Part shown: one piece after another, positions 15,729 to 24,111 of the stretch
Position numbering within the stretch: the first letter of the stretch is position 1
Layout of the letters: every line of letters begins with the position of its first letter
From: Erythrobacter sp.
Lineage (GTDB): Bacteria > Pseudomonadota > Alphaproteobacteria > Sphingomonadales > Sphingomonadaceae
Direction: 5' to 3'
Assembly: GCA_030731635.1 (NCBI GenBank)
Contig: JANQTR010000227.1
Location: forward strand, 1-33,506
DNA length: 33,506 nucleotides
Translations under genes and position numbers: made by a program
Notes under the pieces: model-generated
What the model was told of the DNA's origin: nothing
What the model saw: the letters and a program-made list of their open reading frames with translations, nothing else
Database searches by the model: none

Positions 15729-16348
15729 ACCGCAGTGACGAGGCTTTGCATCCGCTTGAGATAACGTGCCAGCACGTCGATTTCGAGGTTCACCTTGTCG
15801 TCCACCACCAACAGACCCAGCGTTGTCACGGCTGCTGTGTGCGGGATGATGTTGAGCAGGAAATCGCAAGTGCCATCCGCCCGGTCGCGCACATCGTTGA
15901 CGGTAAGCGACACGCCGTTGACGGTGATAGAGCCTTTTTCCGCGATATAAGGGGCCATTTCAGCCCGCGCGCGGATTGCGACCTGCCAACTGCCGCCTTC
16001 CTGCCGCACCAGCACCACCGTGCCGACCGAATCGACATGGCCGGTGACGATATGCCCGCCCATTTCGTCACCCAGCCTGAGCGAGGGCTCGAGGTTCAGC
16101 TTTTCGCCTGCCTGCCACATGCCGGGGACAGTGCGGCTGACGCTTTCGCCAGACAGATCGACATCAAACCAGGCATTGCCCGCGCTCCCGCCGCGCTCGA
16201 CCACCGTCAGGCATACGCCAGAACAGGCAATCGAGGCGCCAATATCGATCCGCGCCGGATCAAGCGGGGCCGTGATCCTAAGCCGCAAATCGCCGCGCTG
16301 TTCAGCCGTGGCGATGGTGCCGATGGCAGTGACGATACCGGTGAACAT
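15725..16348 (-). CDS. ribE: Riboflavin synthase, alpha subunit
   Basis: The 207-residue enzyme has two tandem lumazine-binding barrels. The N-terminus MFTGIVTAIG is the family hallmark; the first barrel has GASIACSGVCLTVVE, and the second has GGHIVTGHVDSVGTV, then GSITVNGVSLTVNDV and IPHTAAVTTLG. It dismutates two molecules of 6,7-dimethyl-8-ribityllumazine to riboflavin plus the pyrimidinedione, in the cytoplasm. It is 17 bp downstream of ribD on the same strand, so both are likely in one transcript. ribBA and ribH are not in the window. The naming ribE/ribC varies by species. Confidence 0.96.
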   Translation of the reverse strand: MFTGIVTAIGTIATAEQRGDLRLRITAPLDPARIDIGASIACSGVCLTVVERGGSAGNAWFDVDLSGESVSRTVPGMWQAGEKLNLEPSLRLGDEMGGHIVTGHVDSVGTVVLVRQEGGSWQVAIRARAEMAPYIAEKGSITVNGVSLTVNDVRDRADGTCDFLLNIIPHTAAVTTLGLLVVDDKVNLEIDVLARYLKRMQSLVTAV

Positions 16349-16365
16349 GGTGCGCGGGTTCCTCT

Positions 16366-17316
16366 TTAATCTCGAATGCGCAGATAGGCGCTGAAGGTGT
16401 CGCTGCCAAGCTGACGATGTTCGCGGCTGCGCCAGCGGCCGTGCGCTTCGGCAAGGCTAGTGATGTCTAGCGCGCCAAGGCTGCGGCGGCCATCGCCGAT
16501 CAGGATCGGCGCGGTGTAAAGGTGCAATTCATCAACGAGATCAGCGCCGAGGAAGGCAGCAGCAGTGTCTGCCCCGCCTTCGACGTAGCAAGTGAGCACA
16601 TCATGAAGGCTCGCGATGTCCTGCGGCGCGGCGATGCCGGTAACGCCGATAGGGGCAGCCCCGCGGGTCAGCACCACCCGCTGCGGGGAGCGCGCCTCAA
16701 GCCCTGGCAGGCGCACGTCGAGGCGCGGTGCATCCGTCCGCCATGTCCCGCCGCCCACCAGAATAGCATCATGCTGCGCGCGCATGGCGTGAACATGCGC
16801 GCGGGCCGCCTCGCCCGTAATCCATTGGCTCGTGCCATCAGCCATCGCGATACAGCCATCCAGCGATGTCGCCAGTTTCAGCGTCACCCACGGACGTCCT
16901 GCGCGCTGCAGCATCAAAAATCCGGCGAGGCTGGCGGCAGAAGCAGGGTCACCCAGCAAGCGAACGGCAATTCCCGCCGCTTCAATGCGAGCAATGCCTT
17001 GTCCAGCAGTGCGCGGATCGGGGTCGTGCTGTCCGATCACCACCCGCGCGGGCTTTGCAGCGACAATCAGGTCGGTGCAGGCCGGGCCGCGCGGCGATTG
17101 GTGCGCGCAGGGCTCCAGCGTGACGTAAAGCGTTGCTTCGGCCAGGATCTCAGCGGTCAAACCCGCCAGCGCCGCCGCTTCGGCGTGGGGGCGCCCCCCG
17201 GCGGCGGTCCAGCCGCGTGCGATCACCCGCCCCCGGTGGACCACCAATGCGGCAACCCCGGGATTGGGACGGGACAGCGGGCGCGCACGCAAAGCCAGCT
17301 GCGCTGCGGCAGCCAT
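16366..17316 (-). CDS. ribD: Bifunctional riboflavin biosynthesis deaminase/reductase RibD
   Basis: The 316-residue product has an N-terminal cytidine-deaminase-like zinc domain, HAEAAAL (about 44-50) and PCAHQSPRGPACTDL (about 71-85), and a C-terminal reductase domain with WVTLKLATSLDGCIA and DAILVGGGTWRTDAPRLDVR. It deaminates 2,5-diamino-6-ribosylamino-4-pyrimidinone phosphate and then reduces the ribosyl side chain with NADPH. The domain order and motifs are standard though slightly shorter than the about 360-residue average. The start ATG 17316 lies 32 bp after the coiled-coil gene stop; no other usual start is in frame upstream because a TGA stops it. Confidence 0.95.
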   Translation of the reverse strand: MAAAAQLALRARPLSRPNPGVAALVVHRGRVIARGWTAAGGRPHAEAAALAGLTAEILAEATLYVTLEPCAHQSPRGPACTDLIVAAKPARVVIGQHDPDPRTAGQGIARIEAAGIAVRLLGDPASAASLAGFLMLQRAGRPWVTLKLATSLDGCIAMADGTSQWITGEAARAHVHAMRAQHDAILVGGGTWRTDAPRLDVRLPGLEARSPQRVVLTRGAAPIGVTGIAAPQDIASLHDVLTCYVEGGADTAAAFLGADLVDELHLYTAPILIGDGRRSLGALDITSLAEAHGRWRSREHRQLGSDTFSAYLRIRD

Positions 17317-17348
17317 CCAGTCATGATCGGCAGGGATGGGGCCTGCAG

Positions 17349-17798
17349 CTATTGTTTGGCGCTTTCAGCCAGGCGCTGGGCCATTTCTTCGCGCTGCTTG
17401 GCCGCTGCGGCCTCTTCGGCAGCGCGTTCCGCATCGGCCTTGCGCTCGATGGCTTCGACATCCATCCCGGCGGCTGTTCCCAACGCCTTGTAAAGTTCGC
17501 GCTTGCGGGTCGCAGCGCGCTCATCTGCGGCGGCACGCAGGTCCTTGACCTCCTGATTGGTGCGGTTTTCAGCGACGATCTCGGCATCGCTGCGGGCCGG
17601 GTCGAGTGTGGTGATGTAGGTCACCTTGGGTCGTTCGGGCTCACCATAGACCGTGCTGCCAGACGCCCAATACAGCATGACAGCAACCGGCAGGATCGAC
17701 AGCCCAAGGATGGGCCAGCGATAGGGCTGCGGCCGCCGGATCACAGTCCAGAAATCAGCAAGGCCGGGGGCCGGATTGAAGCGGGAAGGGGTCTTCAT
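17349..17798 (-). CDS. Single-pass membrane protein with C-terminal coiled coil, function unknown
   Basis: The 149-residue product has one hydrophobic segment (YRWPILGLSILPVAVMLYW, about 26-44) and then a soluble part, with a charged Ala/Glu/Lys/Arg-rich helix from about 80 to the end that should form a coiled coil. The segment TVYGEPERPKVTYITTLDPARSDAEIVAENRTNQ follows the membrane helix and looks conserved-like rather than random. I do not recognise a named family. It lies between a YgjP-like peptidase gene and ribD in a compact minus-strand run. Topology is probably N-terminus in the cytoplasm and coiled coil in the periplasm. Confidence 0.75.
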   Translation of the reverse strand: MKTPSRFNPAPGLADFWTVIRRPQPYRWPILGLSILPVAVMLYWASGSTVYGEPERPKVTYITTLDPARSDAEIVAENRTNQEVKDLRAAADERAATRKRELYKALGTAAGMDVEAIERKADAERAAEEAAAAKQREEMAQRLAESAKQ

Positions 17799-17843
17799 GC
17801 CGGCAATATAGGGCGCGTCGAGCGCGAAGGCAAAGGCTTCGCT

Positions 17844-18566
17844 TTACCCGAACGCGGCATACAGACTGCGACCATTTTCTTTCAGCCAGCGATCCGCTGC
17901 GGCAATCTCGCCTTCGAAGATTTGCCCAAGCAGCGTGTGAAACGCCGGGCTGTGATCGAAATGCACCAGATGCGCGACCTCATGTGCCACGACCGATCGG
18001 CGGACGTGATCGGGGGCCTGAACCAGCCGCCAGTTGATGCGGATGCGGCTGCGGTCGGAACATGATCCCCAGCGGCGCTGCGCGCGGCTCAGTGCGACCG
18101 GCACAGGTTGGAGCCCGGCTGCCGCGCAATAATCGTGCATGTCGGCTTCGCAAAGGCGCAGGGCTTCGGCTTCCAGCCAGCGGCGCAGGCGGGTTTCAAG
18201 CCCGGTTTGCGGCCCGCCGATATGCAGCGCCTTGTCTCCCAGCTGCGGACGCCGCGACGCGGCCGGGTCCCACGCCAGCCGCAGCATCTGGCCGCGATAG
18301 CGCACCTCGCCCCCGGGAAGAAGCGCGACACGGATCGGCAGCTTGGCCAGCTGATCCGTCAGCCACTCGGCGCGGGTGTGGGCAAACGCAATCGCCTCGC
18401 GCCCTTCGGCCCAGGCTGGCAGAGTGACTCGCACCGCGCTGCCATCTGGCGCCAGCCGTAGCGTCAGCCGCCGCGCATTGCCGAGCCGTTTGAGCACAAT
18501 CGGCACACGTTTCCCGCCCAGCTCGATCTCCGGCTCCAGCGGCGGACGGCGCAGCCAATCGATCAT
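17844..18566 (-). CDS. YgjP-like zinc metallopeptidase (DUF45, M48/SprT-like)
   Basis: The 240-residue protein shows the YgjP/DUF45 pattern: ARRLTLRLAPDGSAVRVTLP near the N-terminus, LSRAQRRWGSCSDRSRIRINWRL in the middle, and the zinc motif HEVAHLVHFDHSPAFHTLL (HExxH with a downstream His) near residue 200. It should be a soluble metallopeptidase, but its substrate is unknown. The open frame extends to ATG 18617; ATG 18566 is chosen because it forms an ATGA overlap with the ycgN stop and gives the usual start MIDWLRR. Translational coupling to ycgN is likely. Confidence 0.88.
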   Translation of the reverse strand: MIDWLRRPPLEPEIELGGKRVPIVLKRLGNARRLTLRLAPDGSAVRVTLPAWAEGREAIAFAHTRAEWLTDQLAKLPIRVALLPGGEVRYRGQMLRLAWDPAASRRPQLGDKALHIGGPQTGLETRLRRWLEAEALRLCEADMHDYCAAAGLQPVPVALSRAQRRWGSCSDRSRIRINWRLVQAPDHVRRSVVAHEVAHLVHFDHSPAFHTLLGQIFEGEIAAADRWLKENGRSLYAAFG

Positions 18567-19045
18567 TCCGCGTCCTCTGCCACAGCGGCTTGGTAGTGCG
18601 CGCGCGGCGAGGGCCATTCGACGATGTGATGTTCAATTGGTCCGGCGTCGACCTCGCTGACGACGCGGCCGACCACCGATACGCCAGCTTGGCGAACCGC
18701 ATCAGGGTCACCGCTTATCAGATAATGCCAGCCGGGCAGCGGGCGACCATCGGCGCGCAGACGATAGGCGCAGGTCGATGGCAGCCAACTGACCTGTTCC
18801 ACAATCCGCAGCGTCAGCCGCAGGCAATCGGGCACGAACGCCTTGCGGTTGCGATAATCGCTGCATTTGGCGGTATTGGTATCGAGCAGGCGGCAGGCAA
18901 TGTTGGTATCGAGGATTGCGCCTGTATCTTCATCCTCGATCTTGTGCAGACAGCATCGCCCGCAGCCGTCGCACAGCGCCTCCCACTCGGGGCGCGTCAG
19001 CTCGCCCAAAGGCAGCTGCCAGAACCGCTCTCTCAGCTCACCCAT
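18563..19045 (-). CDS. ycgN: YcgN-family cysteine cluster protein (UPF0260)
   Basis: The 160-residue product matches the UPF0260 family from end to end: FWQLPLGELTRPEWEALCDGCGRCCLHKIED (CxxCxxCC cluster near 25-32), ACRLLDTNTAKCSDYRNRKAFVPDCLRL, and WLPSTCAYRLRADGRPLPGWHYLISGD. Conserved cysteines suggest binding of a metal or Fe-S cluster, but the biochemical role of the family is unknown. Its start overlaps the end of the upstream sco gene by 13 bp and its stop overlaps the peptidase gene, so it is embedded in one operon. Confidence 0.93.
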   Translation of the reverse strand: MGELRERFWQLPLGELTRPEWEALCDGCGRCCLHKIEDEDTGAILDTNIACRLLDTNTAKCSDYRNRKAFVPDCLRLTLRIVEQVSWLPSTCAYRLRADGRPLPGWHYLISGDPDAVRQAGVSVVGRVVSEVDAGPIEHHIVEWPSPRAHYQAAVAEDAE

Positions 19046-19650
19046 TTGCGAAGTTCCGCCGCTACTGCCTCGCCGCCCTGATCGACCGGCAGCGTTGCCA
19101 GCGGTTCGCCGTCAGGACCGAACAGATAGACGATATTCGAATGATCAACGAGGTATCCGCCGCCTTCGACGGCTGCACCCTTTTGATAGAACACCTTGAA
19201 CGCCTTGGCAGCGGCGGCGATTTGTTCGGGCGTGCCGGTCAGGCCGATGATGTCGGGTGAGAAGGCGGCGGCAAATTCGCCCACCACCTTTGCCGTATCG
19301 CGTTCGGGATCGATCGTGATGAAAATCGGCTGGGTCTTCGCCGCCAGATCAGGGTTGCTGGCCTTGAGCACTTTCAGCCCTTGCGCCACACGCTGCATGT
19401 CGGTGGGGCAGACATCGGGGCAGAAGGCATAGCCGAAATAGACGATCCGGTACTTGCCGGAAAAATCACTCCAGCGCACTGTGCGCCCATCGCTGGCCGT
19501 CAGCGCAAAATCGCCGCCGATTGATGCGCCAGCCAGTGGTGGTTCGGGCGCCGGCGACGATGCACCGCATCCCGTCAGTGCGAGCGCGACTGCCATCGTC
19601 GGTGCCACCAGAAGGGCAAAGGTTGCAGAAGGGGTGTTGATGCGGTTCAT
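19033..19650 (-). CDS. SCO1/SenC-family copper-binding lipoprotein
   Basis: The 205-residue product has a lipoprotein signal with lipobox LTGC (Cys28), then a thioredoxin-like fold with the copper ligands Cys77 and Cys81 in FCPDVC and His170 in LVDHSN. These are the canonical SCO ligands. It should deliver copper to the CuA site of cytochrome c oxidase or reduce its thiols, working at the outer face of the inner membrane. It is first in a minus-strand run that continues through ycgN toward the rib genes; no oxidase genes are adjacent. Confidence 0.93.
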   Translation of the reverse strand: MNRINTPSATFALLVAPTMAVALALTGCGASSPAPEPPLAGASIGGDFALTASDGRTVRWSDFSGKYRIVYFGYAFCPDVCPTDMQRVAQGLKVLKASNPDLAAKTQPIFITIDPERDTAKVVGEFAAAFSPDIIGLTGTPEQIAAAAKAFKVFYQKGAAVEGGGYLVDHSNIVYLFGPDGEPLATLPVDQGGEAVAAELRKWVS

Positions 19651-19744
19651 GCTCTGCTAACTGCTCGCTTGCGAAAGGCGCGAGGCTTGCCCCGCGCGGC
19701 GCCATATAGCAAATATGTGGCAGGAAATGCGAAAGGATCAAACC

Positions 19745-20386
19745 ATGGCGGTCGATGTTGTGCGCAAATTAGGTGCTCGTCGCCAGATTGCGAGGGCAAT
19801 CTTGCCGGTATTGGCGCTGGCGCTTGCCGTTCCCGCAGCGGCACAGTTCCAGTCCGAAGGCTATCAGTTCCTTGAGGCGGTCAAGGATCGCGATGGCGAC
19901 AAGGCCACCGACATGCTGAGCAAGCCGGGCACCCAACTGGTCAATACCCGCGATATTACCAGCGGTGACACCGGGCTGCATGTGGTGGTTGCGCGCAGCG
20001 ACGCCTTGTGGATCCGGTTTCTGCTGCAACGCGGGGCTGATCCCAATATCCGCAACAAAAAAGGTGTGAGCCCTCTGCAGCTCGCCACCGCGATGGGCTT
20101 CACCGAAGGGGTTGAGGCATTGGTAAAAGGCGGTGCCTTGATCAATGTCAGCGACCAGACCGGGGAAACCCCATTGATCGCCGCCGTCCACGCCCGCAAT
20201 GTGCAGATGGTGCGGCTGCTGCTCGAAAAGGGCGCAGACCCCGATCACAACGACAATTCGGGCCGTTCAGCACGCACTTATATGGAACTGCTTAACGGCA
20301 ACACCTTGCTGAAGCAGGAATTCGCCAACGCCGATGCAAAGCGGACCGAGGCGGGAACCAAGCGCGATTACGGGCCTTCCTTCTGA
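19745..20386 (+). CDS. Secreted ankyrin-repeat protein
   Basis: The 213-residue product has a signal peptide (core IARAILPVLALALAVPAAAQ, about 15-34), so it is expected in the periplasm. Three to four ankyrin repeats follow, for example GDTGLHVVVARSDALWIRFLLQRGADPNIRN, KGVSPLQLATAMGFTEGVEALVKGGA and TGETPLIAAVHARNVQMVRLLLEKGAD, with a charged tail. A frame start at ATG 19715 exists, but ATG 19745 has upstream AAAGGA and gives a better signal sequence. It is followed one base later by the COQ9-family gene. The binding partner is unknown. Confidence 0.85.
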   Translation: MAVDVVRKLGARRQIARAILPVLALALAVPAAAQFQSEGYQFLEAVKDRDGDKATDMLSKPGTQLVNTRDITSGDTGLHVVVARSDALWIRFLLQRGADPNIRNKKGVSPLQLATAMGFTEGVEALVKGGALINVSDQTGETPLIAAVHARNVQMVRLLLEKGADPDHNDNSGRSARTYMELLNGNTLLKQEFANADAKRTEAGTKRDYGPSF

Positions 20387-20387
20387 T

Positions 20388-21062
20388 ATGAACACGACTT
20401 CTCCCGATTTTGCCGACCTGACGCTGGATGAACTGCGCATCGCGCTGGCGCCGGATATTGCCGCTTCGGCGATTTTCGATGGCTGGAACGAAACCGCGCT
20501 GATTGCCGCTGCAGAAATGGCAGGCTGCGACGTTGATGTGGCAAAGCTGGCATTTCCGGGCAGCGCCGCGATGGACATGGTCGAAGCGTGGATTACCAGC
20601 GTTGATCAGGCGATGGAGGCCGAATGGCCCGCCGAACGCCTTGCCACGCTGAAAATCCGTGAACGTATTCGCACGCTGGTCGCATTCCGGCTGGATGCGG
20701 TGGCGCATATCGACGAAGCGGTGCGCCGTGCACTTGCGGTGATGGCGCAGCCACAGAACGCGCGCCGTTCGCTGCGCCTCGGCTGGCGTTCGGCCGATAT
20801 CATGTGGCGATTGGCAGGGGATACCGCGACCGATTACAATCACTACACCAAGCGCGCGATCCTAGCGGGCATTTACTCCGCAACGCTGGCGGTGTTCGTG
20901 AACGACGACAGCGATGGCAAGGCCGATACCCATGCCTTTCTCGAACGCCGGATTGATGGCGTGATGCGGTTCGAAAAGGTCAAGGCGCAGTTCCTCGGCA
21001 AAGACCGCGAGCTGCCGAGCGTGACGCGGTTTCTCGGGCGGCTGCGCTACCCTTCAAGGTAA
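20388..21062 (+). CDS. COQ9-family protein (ubiquinone biosynthesis-associated)
   Basis: The 224-residue product has the COQ9 layout: an N-terminal TetR-like helical part (LTLDELRIALAPDIAASAIFDGWNETALIAAA), LKIRERIRTLVAFRLD, then WRSADIMWRLAGDTATDYNHYTKRAILAGIYSATLAVFVNDDS, the signature of this family. Mitochondrial COQ9 binds lipid and helps the COQ7 hydroxylase in ubiquinone synthesis; the bacterial role is inferred from that. Annotated often as 'RpsU-divergently transcribed', but no rpsU is next to it here. The start ATG 20388 lies one base after the ankyrin stop. Confidence 0.9.
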   Translation: MNTTSPDFADLTLDELRIALAPDIAASAIFDGWNETALIAAAEMAGCDVDVAKLAFPGSAAMDMVEAWITSVDQAMEAEWPAERLATLKIRERIRTLVAFRLDAVAHIDEAVRRALAVMAQPQNARRSLRLGWRSADIMWRLAGDTATDYNHYTKRAILAGIYSATLAVFVNDDSDGKADTHAFLERRIDGVMRFEKVKAQFLGKDRELPSVTRFLGRLRYPSR

Positions 21063-21173
21063 GTCGGGGATAGGCCTTCGGGGCTTGTCGTCTCGCCAGT
21101 ATTGTTGTCCTATGACGCTCATCAGAGTCGCGCAGCCCTGCGCGCAAGCTTTTGATGCAGAAGGAACGTTTCG

Positions 21174-21704
21174 ATGGCGGGTTCGCTCAATAAGGTCATG
21201 CTGATCGGCAATTTGGGGGCCGATCCCGAAATTCGCAGTTTCCAGAACGGCGGCAAGGTCGCCAACCTGCGGATCGCTACGTCGGAATCATGGAAAGATA
21301 AGGCGACCGGCGAACGCAAGGAAAAGACCGAGTGGCACACGGTCGCGATCTTTTCCGAAGGGCTGGTCAGCGTTGTCGAACGCTACCTGAAAAAGGGCAG
21401 CAAGGTTTTCGTCGAAGGCAAGCTGCAAACCCGCAAATGGCAGGACCAGAACGGGCAGGATCGTTACAGCACCGAAATCGTAATTCAGGGCCTTGGCGGC
21501 ACGCTGACCATGCTTGACGGCGCCCAAGGCGGCGGCGGTGGCGGCATGGGTGGTGGCGGTAGTGGCCGCTCGGGCGGCGGTTATGGCGGCGGCGCATCAG
21601 GCGGCAGCAGCGGCGGTTGGGATCAGGGCGGGGGCAGTTCGTCGGGCGGCAGCGGCGGCGGCAGCGGCGGCTACGATGATTTGGACGATGACATTCCGTT
21701 CTGA
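21174..21704 (+). CDS. ssb: Single-stranded DNA-binding protein
   Basis: The 176-residue protein starts [21 protein letters not shown] and has the OB-fold through about residue 113 ([43 protein letters not shown]). A long Gly/Ser-rich disordered linker follows, with the acidic tip DLDDDIPF that docks replication and repair proteins. It binds ssDNA as a tetramer. GAAGGAACG lies just before ATG. No LexA-type direct repeat (GTTC-N7-GTTC) is seen in the 110 bp upstream. Confidence 0.98.
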   Translation: MAGSLNKVMLIGNLGADPEIRSFQNGGKVANLRIATSESWKDKATGERKEKTEWHTVAIFSEGLVSVVERYLKKGSKVFVEGKLQTRKWQDQNGQDRYSTEIVIQGLGGTLTMLDGAQGGGGGGMGGGGSGRSGGGYGGGASGGSSGGWDQGGGSSSGGSGGGSGGYDDLDDDIPF

Positions 21705-21749
21705 TCGGAGGCAGCTTTCCCGGGCAGCGGGATATCGGCGCTCTGCCTC

Positions 21750-21793
21750 AGAGCGGACCCACCGTCAGCGGTTCCAATGCTCTCATCTTTTTT
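21750..21793 (+). terminator. Probable intrinsic terminator after ssb
   Basis: AGAGC (21750-21754) pairs with GCTCT (21779-21783), with inner pairs GGA/TCC and ACC/GGT separated by small bulges, followed by TTTTTT at 21788-21793. It lies in the 90-bp convergent gap between ssb and the globin gene. Confidence 0.5.
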
Positions 21794-21794
21794 A

Positions 21795-22325
21795 TCAGCG
21801 TTCTACGACCTTGTCTGACATCGGAGCGAGCTTTGCCAGCAGGCGGTTCTGCGCGCCAAATGGCACCCCTTCCTCGCGCATGGCTGCCTGCAGGTTTTCG
21901 ACCAGCGCGTTGAGATCGGCTTTGGTGGCCCCCAACCCCGCGTGGGATGTGCGCATATCGCGCCCGCTATATTCGCAGCCCGCGCCGAGCAGGTAGCAGA
22001 ACTGTTCATCCAGTGTGCGCTTCAGCCGCACCATGTCATGTGCCGCAAAAATACCGGCGATGCGCGGGTCAGCCTCGCTCAGCTCAACTGTGCGGATCGC
22101 GATCCGGCGAATCCCCTCACGCCCGCCGAAGTCGGCGACCAGTTGCGCACTGGTGTAGGGCGCCGCCCCGGAATTGGCGTTGTCCTGCGTATAGGGATCA
22201 ACGGGAAACTCCCCCGTTTCAGGATCGCGCACCTTTTCCTCGACCCCGAACTCGGCGTCCCAGTCAATTCCTTCGGCAGGGGCCTGTTGTAGGAGCATAA
22301 GCACAGCGGCGGCGGACATCAGCAT
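21795..22325 (-). CDS. Truncated hemoglobin (group I-like) with N-terminal extension
   Basis: The 176-residue product ends in a truncated-globin domain of about 115 residues: YTSAQLVADFGGREGIRRIAIRTVELSEADPRI, FAAHDMVRLKRTLDEQF, GRDMRTSHAGLG with the likely proximal haem ligand His128, and FGAQNRLLAKLAPM. The first about 18 residues are hydrophobic and Ala-rich (signal-like), and residues 20-55 form an acidic/Asn/Pro linker not usual in the family, so a periplasmic location is possible. A strong AGGAG lies upstream and it follows the DUF3034 gene by 21 bp, suggesting an operon. Possible roles are oxygen, NO or redox sensing. Confidence 0.82.
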   Translation of the reverse strand: MLMSAAAVLMLLQQAPAEGIDWDAEFGVEEKVRDPETGEFPVDPYTQDNANSGAAPYTSAQLVADFGGREGIRRIAIRTVELSEADPRIAGIFAAHDMVRLKRTLDEQFCYLLGAGCEYSGRDMRTSHAGLGATKADLNALVENLQAAMREEGVPFGAQNRLLAKLAPMSDKVVER

Positions 22326-22346
22326 GGGAACACTCCTGCCTAAGAA

Positions 22347-23381
22347 TCAGAACGCGATCTGCGCGGACAGAAAGCCGCCGCGCTGATCGGAGAAGGTGGC
22401 GATCGAGCCAAGGTCGGCATAGGCAGCGCCCAACGTGACATGATCCGTGACCGCATAGGCAGCGAATAGATCCATCCAATCGTCTTCGCCAAGGCCGAGA
22501 TTGTCGGGCTTGCTGCGATATTCCGCCCCGATCACCGCGCGGCGCGACAATTGGTAGCCAAGCGAACCTTCGAATTGCACCCGGTAGCCCGCGCCCGCAG
22601 CGCTGCCAAAGCCAAGCAGGCCGAGCTGGTTTGCTTCGGTATAGCGTAGCGTCGCATTGACTAGCAGGCTGCGCGCCAGCAGCAGCTTCGTTGCGCTGAG
22701 GGTATAATCGGTGCCGCTGTCATCCGCCGCGCCGAGCGCGCGAACGATTCCGCCGTCGCGGTTGCGCTTGTGTTCGATCCCTACGGCAATCTGCGGCAGC
22801 CATGCCTCGCCATAGACAAGATCGCCTGCCACCCGCAGCTTGGCCCCATAGGTTTCTTGATTGAAGGTATAGCCTTGCCCCAATCCCAGCAATGCACCGG
22901 CATCACGGGTGTCGAAATCAGCGCGGGCAAAGGATAGTTCGAGCCGGTCGCCAAAGCCTATCGCGGCGCCGTAGCTGCGCCAGCCGAAATCGGGTAGTTC
23001 AATCGCGGTCACATGGCCCGAAACGCCGATCCCGCCGGGCGTCTGGCGTCCGGCGATCGTCGCCCAGCTCGCTATGCCGCCGCCCGATCCGCCTTCGACG
23101 GTGCTTATCCCGTTGGTGAGCAGCAATTTGCCACCTTCGAACGCGCGCAGCTTGCCGATCCGAATGCCGCTATCACCCACCGCGCTCGTCTGCCCGAGTG
23201 GTTGCAGCGCGCGGATCGTCGGTGCAGCAGCGATCGGCGCAGGAGCGGTAGTCACCGCAGCCGCCTCCTCTTCCAGCACCTTTGCATAGGCAATCTGCGG
23301 AGCGGCGGGGGCTTCAAGGGGGGCAGCAGTTCCGGCTGCAGCTTGGCACAGCACCAACATAGAGGGAGCAAGTAACACCAT
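22347..23381 (-). CDS. DUF3034-family outer-membrane beta-barrel protein
   Basis: The 344-residue product has a short signal sequence, an Ala/Pro-rich region, and then the DUF3034 opening GGKLLLTNGISTVEGGSGGGIASWATIAG (about 84-112) followed by amphipathic strands with aromatic ends, closing with GGFLSAQIAF, a typical barrel C-terminus. The protein is probably embedded in the outer membrane, function unknown. It is divergent from a MauL-like cupredoxin and a GGDEF-EAL protein across 91 bp, and followed by a truncated globin. The recurring combination suggests a linked function. Confidence 0.85.
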   Translation of the reverse strand: MVLLAPSMLVLCQAAAGTAAPLEAPAAPQIAYAKVLEEEAAAVTTAPAPIAAAPTIRALQPLGQTSAVGDSGIRIGKLRAFEGGKLLLTNGISTVEGGSGGGIASWATIAGRQTPGGIGVSGHVTAIELPDFGWRSYGAAIGFGDRLELSFARADFDTRDAGALLGLGQGYTFNQETYGAKLRVAGDLVYGEAWLPQIAVGIEHKRNRDGGIVRALGAADDSGTDYTLSATKLLLARSLLVNATLRYTEANQLGLLGFGSAAGAGYRVQFEGSLGYQLSRRAVIGAEYRSKPDNLGLGEDDWMDLFAAYAVTDHVTLGAAYADLGSIATFSDQRGGFLSAQIAF

Positions 23382-23472
23382 GCGACACAGCGTTAACGCC
23401 GGAACGTAAATTGCTCCTAAACCAAGAGGCGAGGGTTTTTTAAGATGTGCCGGTTAAGCGCCTTATTCAGTC

Positions 23473-24111
23473 ATGACCTTTCGTTGGCCTTCTCGATTCA
23501 AGTCTTCCGCTGTCGCTGCATGCTTTGGCGTGCTTGCGGGCACAGCGTTTGCCGTACAGGCAGCAGGCGAACCGAGCGTGCGGGTGCAGGTGGTTGACGT
23601 CAACGGCCTGCCGGTGCGCGACGCCGTGGTGGAACTGCACAGCGCGCGCGGCACCGCTGGTCCAATTCGCTTTCCCTGGAAAATGGGCATGGCGCAAAAA
23701 AGCCTGCAATTTACCCCCGGCACACTGGTGGTGGCACAGGGCAGCACGGTAGCCTTTCCCAATCTCGATCAAGTACGCCATTCGATCTACAGCTTTTCCA
23801 AGCCTGCGAAGTTCGAGATTGAATTGTATGGTCGCGATCAGACCCGCACTCAGACCTTCCCGATTACCGGCAGCGTCAAGCTGGGCTGCAACATCCATGA
23901 CCAGATGCGGGGCTATATCCGGGTCACCGACACGCCGTTTGCTGGCAAGACCGATGGCAATGGTTATGTCACGCTTGAAGGGATGCCTGCGGGCAACGCC
24001 ACCCTGACAGTGTGGCATCCGCAATTGCGCGCGCCGGGCAACGAATCGAAATCGGCTTTCAATGTGACTGGCCCAGCGCAGGGTCACAAAATCAAGGTCG
24101 CGCTTCGATGA
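23473..24111 (+). CDS. MauL-like periplasmic cupredoxin-domain protein
   Basis: The 212-residue product has a signal peptide (cleavage near VQA, about 30) and a cupredoxin-like domain. Potential copper ligands are His103 (QVRHSIYSF), Cys139 and His142 ([10 protein letters not shown]), and Met145, the type 1 copper set in the usual order. Part of the sequence ([17 protein letters not shown]) resembles a carboxypeptidase regulatory-like fold. Such proteins are often annotated 'methylamine utilization protein', but no other mau gene is present, so that function is not supported. The stop overlaps the GGDEF-EAL gene (ATGA), so the copper protein may feed a signal to it. Confidence 0.82.
   Translation: MTFRWPSRFKSSAVAACFGVLAGTAFAVQAAGEPSVRVQVVDVNGLPVRDAVVELHSARGTAGPIRFPWKMGMAQKSLQFTPGTLVVAQGSTVAFPNLDQVRHSIYSFSKPAKFEIELYGRDQTRTQTFPITGSVKLGCNIHDQMRGYIRVTDTPFAGKTDGNGYVTLEGMPAGNATLTVWHPQLRAPGNESKSAFNVTGPAQGHKIKVALR

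Noticed and set aside
17317-17348. FMN riboswitch ahead of ribD/ribE
   Set aside because: Only 32 bp separate ribD from the gene upstream and no RFN-type multi-stem pattern is seen.
16522-18065. Plus-strand open frames of over 300 codons opposite ribD and the peptidase gene
   Set aside because: They are shadows of well-supported minus-strand genes and show no family motif.
23440-23457. TTAA pair as a CtrA-type box in the divergent promoter
   Set aside because: The spacing is 10, whereas a full CtrA site has TTAA-N7-TTAA.
23473-24111. Methylamine utilisation role for the cupredoxin-like gene
   Set aside because: The common annotation rests on MauL likeness alone; no methylamine dehydrogenase or other mau gene is in the window.
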